The position numbers and the translations under genes were made by a program. The notes below the pieces were generated by a model. That model worked only from the letters and a program-made list of their open reading frames with translations. It searched no databases and was not told the origin of the DNA. Positions 23,761-32,187 of a DNA stretch of 64,000 nucleotides are shown here, in pieces; positions within the stretch are counted from its first letter, which is position 1; every line of letters starts with the position of its first letter. Source of the DNA: Actinomyces weissii. GTDB taxonomy: Bacteria > Actinomycetota > Actinomycetes > Actinomycetales > Actinomycetaceae. Location: the NCBI RefSeq assembly GCF_016598775.1, contig NZ_CP066802.1, positions 1,612,001 through 1,676,000 of the forward strand. Direction: 5' to 3'.

Positions 23761-24758
23761 AGCCGCCAGTGCGCGTCAAAGTCAAAGACGAGCTCCTGGG
23801 GGCAGCTGGCCACCAGGCTGCGCCCCTGCCAGCTGTAGGCGGTGCCGTTCCAGCACAGCAGGCCCTCCACCAGCAGCCGGTGGTCGCAGGGCAGGCCCAG
23901 GCACTGGGAGACTAAGCTGGCCAGGCGCTGGGGGCCCACCGGCGCGAAGACCTCCGCAGGCAGATCGGAGAAGGCCAGCAGGACCACGCCACCGGTGTGG
24001 GGGCCGCGGTAGTAGGCCACCGGCTCGGGTGCCAGCACGGAGGCTACGGCGGCCAGGGCGTGGCCGTTGAGCTCCTGGCTGAGCGGGAAGCTGGGGGTGG
24101 CGAGCTCTGCCAGGCCCCAGCGGTGACCCAGCTGACGCAGGTACTGGGCGATGGCGACGATCGAGGAGGGGAAGTTGTTGACGTTGTGCCAGCCCCACAT
24201 CCAGGTCTGGTCGTCGGCGGCCTCCGAGCCGAGGAACTGCACCGGGAAGGAGTCCTCCCCGAAGGCCAGGGTGCCCAGGTCAAAGTCCACGTACCAGTCC
24301 CGGTCGCGCACCACCTGCTCGGCCACGGCCTCCTGGACGGCCCGGGAGGGGCCCAGGCAGGCGGAGTAGACCTGCCGCCAGTCCTGCAGGTCCAGCTCGA
24401 CCCCGGCATTGAAGGCCAGCTGGCGGGGAGCGGTGCAGGTGGCTGCCAGCTGCCCAGGGGCGGGGGCGGGTGTGGCTGGGTAGGGGTTGGTCGAAGCGGG
24501 GGCGGGTGCGGGGCTGACCGATACAGGGGGGACCGGGGCGGGAGCCGCCGGCGGGGGCACACTTGCCTCCGGGCGGACGCCTGACTCTGGCGGGGTGCTC
24601 GCTTCCGGGCGCACGCCTGTCTGGAGGGTACGGCCGGACTCTGGGCCTGTGCCTGCCTCCGAGGGCGTGTCCGCCGGGAAGAGGGAGGTGTTCGTGGTCA
24701 GCGGGCGGGAGGGCGCAGCCCCGGCTGGTGTGCTTGCGTAGGTAAGGTCAGCTCCCAC
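23730..24758 (-). CDS. Protein of unknown function with proline-rich N-terminus, DUF6882-like C-terminal part
   Basis: A 342-residue protein. Residues 1-110 are Pro/Ala/Ser-rich with an imperfect repeat of GVRPEAS. The folded part has DRDWYVDFDLGTLAFG and VQFLGSEAADDQTWMWGWHNVN, a pattern I associate with the DUF6882 family; this match is from memory and tentative. No signal peptide or membrane segment is clear. The start is uncertain because the N-terminus is low-complexity. It lies with fucO between rpsO and pnp, outside the usual gene order. Its 3' end is tandemly repeated. Confidence 0.6.
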   Translation of the reverse strand: MGADLTYASTPAGAAPSRPLTTNTSLFPADTPSEAGTGPESGRTLQTGVRPEASTPPESGVRPEASVPPPAAPAPVPPVSVSPAPAPASTNPYPATPAPAPGQLAATCTAPRQLAFNAGVELDLQDWRQVYSACLGPSRAVQEAVAEQVVRDRDWYVDFDLGTLAFGEDSFPVQFLGSEAADDQTWMWGWHNVNNFPSSIVAIAQYLRQLGHRWGLAELATPSFPLSQELNGHALAAVASVLAPEPVAYYRGPHTGGVVLLAFSDLPAEVFAPVGPQRLASLVSQCLGLPCDHRLLVEGLLCWNGTAYSWQGRSLVASCPQELVFDFDAHWRLTGLSTRQPA

Positions 24759-25134
24759 AGGGCCTCTCCTCAGCTTGCTGCGGGGCAGGTCCCCGCCGGT
24801 GGTCCAATCGTCTGGCAGCCGCTGGCGCCCGGCAAAGGGGCTGGACTCCCCATGCGGACTGGCAGCCTGTGATGATAGGCACCCGCGTGCGTCAAGCGCA
24901 CTCCCAAGCGGCTTCGGCCCCCTGACTTCTAAGACGCCTGCAGGCCCTCAGGAGCACCAGGTTCCCCAACGCGCTGGCCACACGGCGCGAATCGTCAGCG
25001 CACCCTCACGGCTCCCCCATTCTCACCGGGGCGCACTATCCACGCTGCGGCAGGGTAAAACGGCCCTGGCCCCCACCTCCCAGAACGGGCGACGGGGGCC
25101 AGGGGCTCAGTTTCTGTGGGGGCTTCCCCGGCGC
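24759..25134. other. Spacer after rpsO; no gene seen
   Basis: These 376 bases hold the rpsO terminator at the right end and presumably the promoter of the unknown minus-strand gene. No ORF with credible protein character was found. Confidence 0.5.
25064..25104 (-). terminator. rpsO terminator
   Basis: CCCTGGCCCCC (25064-25074) and GGGGGCCAGGG (25094-25104) form a perfect 11-bp stem with a 19-nt loop, 30 bases past the rpsO stop. On the minus strand the stem is followed by CCGTTTTACC, giving a short T run. Confidence 0.75.
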
Positions 25135-25404
25135 TCAGCGGCGGATACCGAGGCGGGCGATCAGCGAACGGTAGCGCTCGATGTCCTCCTGCATGAGGTA
25201 GTCGAGCAGACGGCGACGCTTACCGATCAGCAGGTAGAGCCCACGACGGGAGTGGTGGTCGTGGGTGTGGGACTTGAAGTGCTCGGTCAGGTTGGAGATG
25301 CGCTCGGACAGCACCGCCACCTGCACCTCCGGGGAGCCCGTGTCACCCTCGTGGGTGGCGTACTCGGCGATGAGCTGCTGCTTGCGCTCGGCGGAAATCG
25401 ACAT
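25135..25404 (-). CDS. rpsO: 30S ribosomal protein S15 (uS15)
   Basis: An 89-residue primary 16S rRNA-binding protein of the small subunit. [17 protein letters not shown] and [20 protein letters not shown] are the classic S15 segments. The frame is open nine codons further, but ATG 25404 starts the family N-terminus and has AAGGAG upstream. It has its own terminator, so it is not cotranscribed with pnp in this arrangement. Confidence 0.98.
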   Translation of the reverse strand: MSISAERKQQLIAEYATHEGDTGSPEVQVAVLSERISNLTEHFKSHTHDHHSRRGLYLLIGKRRRLLDYLMQEDIERYRSLIARLGIRR

Positions 25405-25772
25405 CGGGACTCCTTTAAGGTCTCGTTGCACGGAGCTCCAGGGCCGGTTTCCCTGGGCATTACGCTTCCGTGGCCGGTAGACGGCCCGGCAACCCTACCA
25501 GCACTCCCCCGCCCGGCCCCAGCCAGCGCCCTGTGCAACCAGACACGCGGGCCCCGGCAGCCAGGTACAGGCCGGTAAGGCCGCGCGGGGAGACGCACGC
25601 CCAGAAGCCTGTAGCCCACCCCGCCGTCGCCACCCCCGACAGCCCGCAGGCACCCAGGGGCGCAGCTGCAGGCAGGCCCACAAAGGACTAGGCCAAGCAG
25701 CGCCGCAGCCACACACCGCCGTCAGCGGGCCAGAGTACCCCTACTGGCCGCCGCCGGAAGACGGGCCAGGGC
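25405..25772. other. Spacer between ribF and rpsO; probable rpsO promoter
   Basis: No gene is supported in 368 bases. Read on the minus strand, TAGGGT (25492-25497) fits the TANNNT -10 pattern ~90 nt before the rpsO ATG, but no good -35 box was found. Confidence 0.35.
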
Positions 25773-26882
25773 TCAGGCGGTCACGTCGGCCGGGGAGATC
25801 GGCTCAGGCACCGGCACCCCCAGCAGGTGCGCGGCCCGCTCCACGTCCTCGCGCATCTGCTCCAGCAGCGGCTCCAGCCCGTCAAAGGCCAGCATCGGGC
25901 GCAGCCGGTCAACCAGCTCTATGACCACCTCCTGCCCGTAGAGGTCCAGGTCCGCCCGCCCCAGGACGTGCGCCTCCACGGTGCGCTCGGGCACGTCGTC
26001 GAAGGTCGGGTTGGTGCCGATCGAGATGGCGGCGGGCAGGCGCTCCCAGCCCCCCGCCACCGGCCGCAGCAGCCAGCCCGTGTACACGCCGTCAGGAGGG
26101 ACCACCCCGGCGCTGGCCGCCTGCAGGTTAGCGGTGGGGAAGCCCAGCTCGCGGCCCCGACGCAGGCCGTGCACGACCGTGCCGCGCAGACGGTGGGGGC
26201 GGCCCAGCACCTCGGCAGCGCCACGCACGTCACCCTCCTGGAGCAGCTCACGCACCCAGGTGGAGGACCAGCGGCGGCCGTTCGGGGCGGTCACGTCAGC
26301 GACGATTTCCACCTCCAGGCCGTCAGCCTGCCCGATCTGCTGCAGGCACCGGGCGTCACCGCAGTTACCTGAGCCGAAGCGCACGTCGTCGCCCACCACG
26401 ATGGCGCGCGCCCCCAGCAGCCCCTCCACCCAGGTGCGGATGAAGTCCTCCGCCCCCTGGGAGGCGAACTCAAGCGTGTACTCGACCACCAGCACCGCGT
26501 CCAGGCCAGCCTGCTCCAGGGAGTCCAGGCGGTCCGCGAGGGAGGTGATGAGCGTGGGGCAGGACCGGGGACGGTGCACCAGTGCCGGGTGCGGGTCAAA
26601 GGTGATGGCCACCGCCAGAGGGCGGGCGGCTGTGGGCGCGGAGGTGCCGGAGGGGGGGCGGGTGTCGGAGGCGGGGCGGGGCCCGTGGGCCTGGCCAGGC
26701 AGGTAGGAGTGGTAGGTGGCACGGGCCTGCTCGGCACGGTGGGCACGCGCCACCACGGCCTCCAGGATGGCCTGGTGGCCCCGGTGCACGCCGTCAAAGA
26801 CACCGATGGTGACGACGCTGCCCGGCCCCTGAGGGGCTCTCAGGGACTGGGGAACCTGCTCGGGGCCGTACCAGACCTGCAC
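25773..26882 (-). CDS. ribF: Bifunctional riboflavin kinase/FAD synthetase
   Basis: A 369-residue enzyme converting riboflavin to FMN and FAD. The N-terminal adenylyltransferase domain has IGVFDGVHRGHQAIL and ITFDPHP; the C-terminal kinase domain has LRGTVVHGLRRGRELGFPTANL. A ~34-residue Pro/Ser/Ala-rich segment (residues ~55-88) sits between two normally close motifs. GTG 26882 is chosen because AAGGA precedes it and the family N-terminus begins there; the longer frame to 27242 is a shadow over truB. The start lies 13 bases after the truB stop. Confidence 0.94.
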   Translation of the reverse strand: MQVWYGPEQVPQSLRAPQGPGSVVTIGVFDGVHRGHQAILEAVVARAHRAEQARATYHSYLPGQAHGPRPASDTRPPSGTSAPTAARPLAVAITFDPHPALVHRPRSCPTLITSLADRLDSLEQAGLDAVLVVEYTLEFASQGAEDFIRTWVEGLLGARAIVVGDDVRFGSGNCGDARCLQQIGQADGLEVEIVADVTAPNGRRWSSTWVRELLQEGDVRGAAEVLGRPHRLRGTVVHGLRRGRELGFPTANLQAASAGVVPPDGVYTGWLLRPVAGGWERLPAAISIGTNPTFDDVPERTVEAHVLGRADLDLYGQEVVIELVDRLRPMLAFDGLEPLLEQMREDVERAAHLLGVPVPEPISPADVTA

Positions 26883-26895
26883 GGGATGTGTGTCC

Positions 26896-28257
26896 TTAAC
26901 TCTTCTGCTTGGCTTCTGGGGCGCCTGGGGCGGTGCCGCCTGCTGCCGGTTCCAGGACCAGCAGCGGGCGCAGGCCGCCGCCCCGACGCGCCAACAGTGC
27001 CACGAGGCTGCCCTCCGGCGCGAACCCGGCCACCACCTGGTCGGCCTGGGGAGGCTGGCTGGTCTGGGGCGCTTGGGTGCCCTGGGGCACCTGGCGGTCT
27101 CTGGGCGCTTGACCGGCCTGACCGGCCGGTTCACCTCGCCCAACCTGCGGCGCCTGGCTTCCGGCTCCCGCCTGCGCCGTCCGGCCTTCCGAGACCACCT
27201 GGACCACCTGCACCGTCCGGCTCTGCGGACCTGCCCGGCCACCCCGGCCCGCCTGCGCCGTCCGGCCCTCCAGAGCCTTGGCGGTAATGGCCTGCGGCAG
27301 CCAGCTCACCTGTTCCAGGACGGCGGCAGGAAGCGGCTGCCCGTACCCCAGGGCGCGAGCCTGGGCACCGGTGAGGTCCAGGGAGGAGAAGCAGCGCCGC
27401 GCCACCTGCGCCAGAGGCAGCGTCTGCAGCGGCTGGGCCTGGCCGCCCGTGGCCGCCACAGCCAGCTGCGCCTCCACCTCCTGCCCCAGCTGCTCCAGGC
27501 TGTGCGCCTCCGACAGGTCAAAGGGCCCCACCCGGGTGCGGCGCAAGGCCGTCAGGTGCGCACCGGTGCCCAGGGCCGCCCCCAGGTCACGGGCCAGGGC
27601 CCGCACGTAGGTGCCCGAGGAGCAGGACACGTGCAGCTCCAGGTCCACCACCGGGGTGCCGTCCGCGGCGAGGGTCGGGCGCAAGGGCCCCAGGAGCCGC
27701 AGCTCGTGGACGGTCACAGGGCGGGCGGGCAGCTCCACCTCCTGGCCCTGACGCACACGCTGGTAGGCGCGCACCCCGTCCACCTTGATGGCGGACACGG
27801 CTGAGGGCACCTGCATGATCGGCCCGGTCAGCTCCGCCAGCGCCGTATGCAGGGCGTGCTCCAGCCCCGGAGCGGGCCATTCCGCTGGCGGTGGGCAGCC
27901 CCGGGCGGTGGTGACCTCGCCCTCAGCGTCCTCGGTGCTGGTCTCCTGGCCCAGGCGGACGGTAGCGGTGTAGGTCTTGTCGGCCCCCACCAGGTAGGTC
28001 AGGAAGCGGGTGCCCTTGCCGACGCCCAGGACCAGCAGGCCGGTGGCCATCGGGTCCAGGGTCCCGGCGTGCCCTACCTTCCGGGTGGCGGCCAGCGCCC
28101 GCACGGCCCCGACGACGTCGTGGCTGGTCAGCCCGGCGGCCTTGTCCACCAGCAGCAGGCCGTCCGGGGCGGGGGCGGCGGCGCGGGGGAACCTTGGACG
28201 GCCTGGGCGGGCAGCAGGCCTGGTTGGAGGCAGCTTCTCCGGGAACCTGGTGGTCAC
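26896..28257 (-). CDS. truB: tRNA pseudouridine(55) synthase with a low-complexity insertion
   Basis: A 453-residue enzyme making pseudouridine 55 in the T-loop of tRNAs, much longer than the usual ~300. The catalytic Asp is in [12 protein letters not shown] (residue 68); [20 protein letters not shown] and [14 protein letters not shown] are conserved. After ALEGRTAQ (~330) a ~77-residue Gln/Gly/Pro/Ala-rich segment runs to ~406, then [19 protein letters not shown] resumes the C-terminal PUA-like domain. So the insertion splits that domain without breaking the frame. It overlaps rbfA by 4 bp. Confidence 0.94.
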   Translation of the reverse strand: MTTRFPEKLPPTRPAARPGRPRFPRAAAPAPDGLLLVDKAAGLTSHDVVGAVRALAATRKVGHAGTLDPMATGLLVLGVGKGTRFLTYLVGADKTYTATVRLGQETSTEDAEGEVTTARGCPPPAEWPAPGLEHALHTALAELTGPIMQVPSAVSAIKVDGVRAYQRVRQGQEVELPARPVTVHELRLLGPLRPTLAADGTPVVDLELHVSCSSGTYVRALARDLGAALGTGAHLTALRRTRVGPFDLSEAHSLEQLGQEVEAQLAVAATGGQAQPLQTLPLAQVARRCFSSLDLTGAQARALGYGQPLPAAVLEQVSWLPQAITAKALEGRTAQAGRGGRAGPQSRTVQVVQVVSEGRTAQAGAGSQAPQVGRGEPAGQAGQAPRDRQVPQGTQAPQTSQPPQADQVVAGFAPEGSLVALLARRGGGLRPLLVLEPAAGGTAPGAPEAKQKS

Positions 28258-28829
28258 GCCTTGGGGTCCTCGTCGGCTGCAGCGGCTTCGGGAACCCCGG
28301 CGGGCTCGTCCTCCGGCCAGTCGGCCTCGACAGCCCTGTAAGCCTCGGCAGGCGCGGAGGACGCGACGGGCGCGGCGGCCCCGTCAGCCGGGTCGTCGTC
28401 CCCGGCCTCCTCCTCGTCGTGACGGTAGGGGTCGGCGTCGCCCGCGTACTGGGCCCCCTCGGAGGCCTTGGCGATCTCGGCGTCACGCTGGCGGGCCTGG
28501 GACAGGGCGTCCTCAAAGGTGCGGGCCTGGGTGGGCAGGGCGTCCAGCTGGAAGGCGATAGACGGGGTCAGGCGGATGCCCAGGGCCTTGCCCACCTCGG
28601 AGCGGATCAGGCCGGAGGCGGAACGCAGCGCGGCCTGAGAGTCACGGCGCTCCCGGTCCGAGCCGTAGACCGTGTAGAAGACGGTGGCCTGCTGCAGGTC
28701 ACCGGTGACTCGCACGTCCGTCACGGTCACGAAGCCCAGGCGGGGGTCCTTGATACGGCGCTCCAGGAGCCGGGCGACGGTCTGGTGGATCCGGTCGGCG
28801 ACCTTCCGGGCGCGGGCGGCGTCAGCCAT
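28254..28829 (-). CDS. rbfA: Ribosome-binding factor A
   Basis: A 191-residue KH-fold factor for maturation of the 16S rRNA 5' region. The N-terminus ([26 protein letters not shown]) and [11 protein letters not shown] are typical. Residues ~120-191 form an acidic Asp/Glu/Ala-rich tail, as in other actinobacterial RbfA proteins. It overlaps truB by 4 bp. It normally follows infB directly, but ~3.4 kb of other genes separate them here. Confidence 0.95.
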   Translation of the reverse strand: MADAARARKVADRIHQTVARLLERRIKDPRLGFVTVTDVRVTGDLQQATVFYTVYGSDRERRDSQAALRSASGLIRSEVGKALGIRLTPSIAFQLDALPTQARTFEDALSQARQRDAEIAKASEGAQYAGDADPYRHDEEEAGDDDPADGAAAPVASSAPAEAYRAVEADWPEDEPAGVPEAAAADEDPKA

Positions 28830-29543
28830 TTCGTGTCTCCTTCAGGCAGGGCGGGGCGCGGTAGCGCTGGGGCGACCCCGGAGGACGGGGCGGCACGCAT
28901 TGTCGCAGATTCTCCCGCCCCACCCCCACCCCCTCTCTCGCGAGACCGGGACATATGTACCGCGAGACCGGGACATATGGCTCACGAGACCGGTACGCCC
29001 TGTGGATAACTACCGCTCAGGAGCGTCCACGGCTGCTGGAGAGAGCCGCAGACAGCCTTGAGCAGCCCGTCACGTGGGCGCCGCCGTCGAGCTGCACGCC
29101 CTGAAACCCGCACGACTTTCACAAACGTGGGATTCCAACGCTCCTGACCCTGCCGAGCCGTACGGGCAGGGCGTGAGGCGTGCCCCAGCCAGCGACCTGC
29201 ACCTTTAGAGGGGCGCAGGCAGGCACCCGCAAACCAGCCCGACAGCAGGAGCCCGTCATTCCAAGGAAAAACGCTTCCACCCGCAGGCGGCGGCGCCCCT
29301 AGTGTGCGCCGGCTCCAAGGCCTGGCCACCCACCCGCCCCCCAACGCCGCCCAGCCTGCACAAGCCCGCCCCCAAGCCGCTCCCCCACGCCTCGCCGCCC
29401 GAACCAGCCCACCCCAAGCTGCGCCCCTCCTACGGCCACCCCACCCCACCTGCACCCCCGCACCGCCCCCTCCTACGGCCACCCCACCCCAAGCCGCTCC
29501 CCCACGCCGGTAGCATCAACGGGCCCAAGCCGCGAGGAGACAC
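28830..29543. other. 714-bp gene-free spacer between rbfA and rarD
   Basis: No gene is supported. It holds repeat locus B and a C-rich, strongly strand-biased stretch (29320-29515) in which CTCCTACGGCCACCCCACC is repeated at 29427 and 29470. A TGCACC-TTAGAGG-CGCAGG motif lies at 29198-29219. ORFs here are open only because of base composition. Confidence 0.6.
28938..28994 (-). repeat. Dispersed 22-bp-period element, locus B (two spacers)
   Basis: Reverse orientation relative to loci A and C. Units of CGCGAGACCGG alternate with GACATATG spacers at a 22-bp period, ending in a CTCACGAGACCGGT variant. Confidence 0.85.
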
Positions 29544-30530
29544 ATGAGAACCGCTGAGCCGCACACGCCAACCGCAAGCACGAGCCAGCCAATGCCGTCG
29601 CCAAGCCACCCAGCACCGCAGAACCAGCAGGACGGCTCCGGCATGGCGATGGTGCTGGGCTGCTACCTCCTGTGGGGATTCTTCCCGCTGTACTTCAAGC
29701 TGCTGGCAGCGGCGGGCGCGGTGGAGATCATCGGGCACCGCATCATGTGGACCCTGGTGACCTGTCTGGTGCTGGTGGCGCTGCGCCGCTCCTGGGCGCG
29801 GCTGGGGCGCGTCCTGGGCACGCCACGGCTGCTGGGCACCTTGGTGGCATCGGGGGCACTTATTACCGTGAACTGGTTGATCTACGTCTACGGTGTCAAC
29901 GCCGGGCGGACCGCCGACGCCGCCCTGGGGTACTTCATCAACCCCCTGGTCACGGTGGCCCTGGCGGCGCTGGTGCTTGGTGAGAGGCTGCGGCGGGCGC
30001 ATCTCCTGTCGATCCTCCTGGCGACGGCGGGGGTGGGCGTGATGGTGGCGCTGCAGGGCTCAGTGCCGTGGGTGTCGCTGGGGCTGGCGCTGTCCTTCGG
30101 CCTGTACGGGCTGGCCAAGAAGAGCGTGGGCGGGCGGGTGGACCCGCTCAGCGGCCTGACGGTGGAGTCGCTGGTGGTGGCCCCCTTCGCCCTGGGGTAC
30201 CTGGCTTGGCTGCAGGCTGCGGGAGGGGCCGCACCTCAGGGGCCGCAGGGAGGGGCCGGGCTGATGGTGCTGCTGGTGCTGGCGGGACCGGTGACGGCGT
30301 TGCCACTGCTGCTCTTTGCTGCTGGCACGGCGCGCGTGCCGTTGAGCGTGGTGGGGCTGAGCCAGTACCTGGCACCGGCTATGCAGTTCCTACTGGCCTG
30401 GCTGGTCTTCGGGGAGGAGATCACGAGCGCCCGCTGGGCGGCGATGGGGCTGGTGTGGCTGGCGGTGCTGGTGTTCGTGGTGGACCTGCTGGCCCAGCTT
30501 CGCTCGCTGCCGCGCAGCCGCAGCCGGTGA
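29544..30530 (+). CDS. rarD: RarD-type EamA/DMT transporter
   Basis: A 328-residue membrane protein with about ten hydrophobic segments. GCYLLWGFFPLYFKLL and EIIGHRIMWTL are the RarD hallmarks; ALGYFINPLVTVALA and SQYLAPAMQFLLAW lie in the two EamA repeats. The family is linked to export or permeation of small molecules and, by name, chloramphenicol sensitivity; the substrate is unknown. ATG 29544 has GAGGAG nine bases upstream. It is on the plus strand inside the minus-strand infB-rbfA region and is flanked by inverted copies of the 22-bp-period repeat. Confidence 0.92.
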   Translation: MRTAEPHTPTASTSQPMPSPSHPAPQNQQDGSGMAMVLGCYLLWGFFPLYFKLLAAAGAVEIIGHRIMWTLVTCLVLVALRRSWARLGRVLGTPRLLGTLVASGALITVNWLIYVYGVNAGRTADAALGYFINPLVTVALAALVLGERLRRAHLLSILLATAGVGVMVALQGSVPWVSLGLALSFGLYGLAKKSVGGRVDPLSGLTVESLVVAPFALGYLAWLQAAGGAAPQGPQGGAGLMVLLVLAGPVTALPLLLFAAGTARVPLSVVGLSQYLAPAMQFLLAWLVFGEEITSARWAAMGLVWLAVLVFVVDLLAQLRSLPRSRSR

Positions 30531-30811
30531 GGCGGCGGGCCAGACGGCGAGGCACGCGGCGACGACGAAGGCCCGGGCGATGGCGGGGCAGGGGTACCGG
30601 CGGGGCGTTGGGCGACAGGCAAGACGGCGAGGCACACGGCGTCAGGCCAGACGGCGAGGCACAGCGACGGCGCGGCGCTGGGCGACAGGCAAGACGGCAG
30701 CGCGCGGCGTCGTCAGGTCCGGGCACTGGCACCAGCCGCTGGACGGCGCACCACGACGACGAACCCGGCACGCTGAATACGCTAAGAACCAAGGCAGCTT
30801 AGGCCCCCCTT

Positions 30812-30868
30812 ACCGGTCTCGCGGTACATATGTCCCGGTCTCGCGGTACATATGTCCCGGTCTCGCGG
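30812..30868 (+). repeat. Dispersed 22-bp-period element, locus C (two spacers)
   Basis: CCGGTCTCGCGG starts at 30813, 30835 and 30857, each pair separated by a TACATATGTC spacer: exact 22-bp periodicity with no mismatches between the copies. Confidence 0.9.
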
Positions 30869-30918
30869 CAAGGGAAGGGGTTGTTAGGAGGGGCAGGTCC
30901 CAGGGTGCAGTGCATTAA

Positions 30919-30952
30919 TAGCGCATGTACCTGCAATAGGATGCGTTACCAT
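30919..30952 (+). promoter_or_regulatory. Leaderless promoter and operator-like inverted repeat of the RES module
   Basis: TACCAT (30947-30952) fits the TANNNT -10 pattern and ends six bases before the antitoxin ATG, so the mRNA is probably leaderless. TAGCGCAT (30919-30926) and ATGCGTTA (30941-30948) form an inverted repeat with 7 of 8 pairs that covers the -35 to -10 region, where an autoregulating antitoxin would bind. Confidence 0.5.
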
Positions 30953-30958
30953 AGCTGC

Positions 30959-31540
30959 ATGACGGTACTCGACGACGTCCTGGCCGAACTGTCCCTGACC
31001 GAGGAGGACCTCGCTGAGCTCCTGCGGCGAGAGTCCTCGGGGCGGGCTCGGGCCGGAGCCGCCCCGCTGTCTGCCGGTATGACCAGCTTCCTGCGGCGTT
31101 CCGTGCCCACAGCCCGCCACCCCGAGCAGGTCCAGCGGATCGTCGCGGACCGCAGCTACGCCGAGGCGATCTCCGCCCAGCACCGGGCCCGCACCGCCGT
31201 GAGCCAGCTGGCCCGCTCACTGTCCACCAAGGAGGTAGCGGAGCTGCTGCACAAGAACCCCTCCTCCATCACGCGTGCCGCTGGCCGCAAGCTCTACGCC
31301 TACCATGACGGTCGCGCCCTGCGCTTCCCCACCTGGCAGTTCGTGGACGGGCGCCCGCTGCCCGGGCTCGGCGGCGTCGTCCCCCACCTCCGTCCAGAGC
31401 TCACCCCAGCCACCATCGAGGCCCGTATGACCACCCCCGACCCCGAGGTGCTTGACGGCCTGAGCCCGGTCACCTGGCTCCAGCAGGGCGCAGACCCCGC
31501 CGAGGTGGTCCGGCTCCTGGACGGGGCCGACCACCGGTGA
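30959..31540 (+). CDS. HTH antitoxin-like protein paired with a RES toxin
   Basis: A 193-residue protein. A helix-turn-helix lies at residues ~87-112 (SLSTKEVAELLHKNPSSITRA), followed by LRFPTWQFVDG. The C-terminus (DPEVLDGLSPVTWLQQGADPAEVVRLLDG) resembles the toxin-neutralising part of Xre/MbcA/ParS antitoxins. Its stop overlaps the RES gene start as GTGA, so translation is coupled. ATG 30959 is preferred over upstream starts because the -10 box ends six bases before it. Identity as antitoxin rests on context and the C-terminal pattern. Confidence 0.82.
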   Translation: MTVLDDVLAELSLTEEDLAELLRRESSGRARAGAAPLSAGMTSFLRRSVPTARHPEQVQRIVADRSYAEAISAQHRARTAVSQLARSLSTKEVAELLHKNPSSITRAAGRKLYAYHDGRALRFPTWQFVDGRPLPGLGGVVPHLRPELTPATIEARMTTPDPEVLDGLSPVTWLQQGADPAEVVRLLDGADHR

Positions 31541-32166
31541 GCCCCCGCCCCAAGAACCCCAGCACACCTCCCTGCCCGCTGACCTTTGAGCCTGGCGACT
31601 TCACTGAGCTGTACGACTCGCCCCTGGCCCGTATCACCTTCTCCACCAGCCCCTACGCCCTGCCCTGGGGCCAGCTGCGCACCTGGGGGCCGGTCTCCCG
31701 CTGCCGCTGGGACCCGCAGCCCCCTCCCCCTGGGGAGCACCCTGGCGTCGGCGTGCTCTACACCGCTGACGAGCTGCTTACCTGCACGGCAGAGGTCTTC
31801 GCCGACACCCGCCTGATCGACACCCGCAGCGACGCCCCTGTCCTGCAGGTCTGGTACCCCAGCCGCCCGCTGCGGCTGCTGGACCTGAGCTCCAGGTGGG
31901 CGCTGCGCAACGGCGCCTCCGTCAGCCTGGACAGCGACAGCCGCTCCACCTGCCGCGCCTGGTCGCGCGCGGTCCGTGCGCAACGGCCCGGCACTGACGG
32001 CCTGCGCGTGCGCTCCACCATGACCGGAAAGCCCATGACTGTGCTGTTCTCAGCGGCTGCTGACTCGATTCCCACCTTCCCGGCGGAGACTGCGCCCCTG
32101 GACGACCCCACCGTCCACGCGCTGCTGTGCGAGCTTGCGCCGCAGATCGGCTACGACGTCGTGTAA
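31537..32166 (+). CDS. RES-domain protein, probable NAD-degrading toxin
   Basis: A 209-residue protein of the RES family (MbcT, Pseudomonas Res), whose members cleave or phosphorolyse NAD+ and stop growth. The likely active residues are present: Arg32 in LARITFS, Tyr75 and Glu86 in GVLYTADELLTCTAEVF, and Ser160 in GLRVRSTMTG. GTG 31537 overlaps the antitoxin stop by 4 bp, the usual antitoxin-first order. The gene converges on infB with a shared terminator. Toxin activity is inferred. Confidence 0.85.
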   Translation: MSPRPKNPSTPPCPLTFEPGDFTELYDSPLARITFSTSPYALPWGQLRTWGPVSRCRWDPQPPPPGEHPGVGVLYTADELLTCTAEVFADTRLIDTRSDAPVLQVWYPSRPLRLLDLSSRWALRNGASVSLDSDSRSTCRAWSRAVRAQRPGTDGLRVRSTMTGKPMTVLFSAAADSIPTFPAETAPLDDPTVHALLCELAPQIGYDVV

Positions 32167-32187
32167 GCGCCCGTTGCTGGCGGTCTA

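Larger units (their letters stand above)
30531..30958. other. Repeat-rich spacer between rarD and the antitoxin gene
   Basis: No gene is supported. Bases 30540-30700 are a degenerate minisatellite: GACGGCGAGGCAC recurs near 30543, 30623 and 30650, and GGCGACAGGCAAGACGGC recurs at 30611 and 30681. Repeat locus C and the toxin-antitoxin promoter follow. Confidence 0.6.

Noticed and set aside
23444..23915. Plus-strand frames through the 47-bp repeat
   Set aside because: Composition-driven; convergent gap containing a terminator.
29302..29547. Plus-strand Pro/His-rich frames before rarD
   Set aside because: Arise from a C-rich repeated stretch; no protein character.
30812..30868. Regular 22-bp repeats considered as a CRISPR array
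   Set aside because: The 11-bp spacers are identical, not unique, and there are no cas genes.
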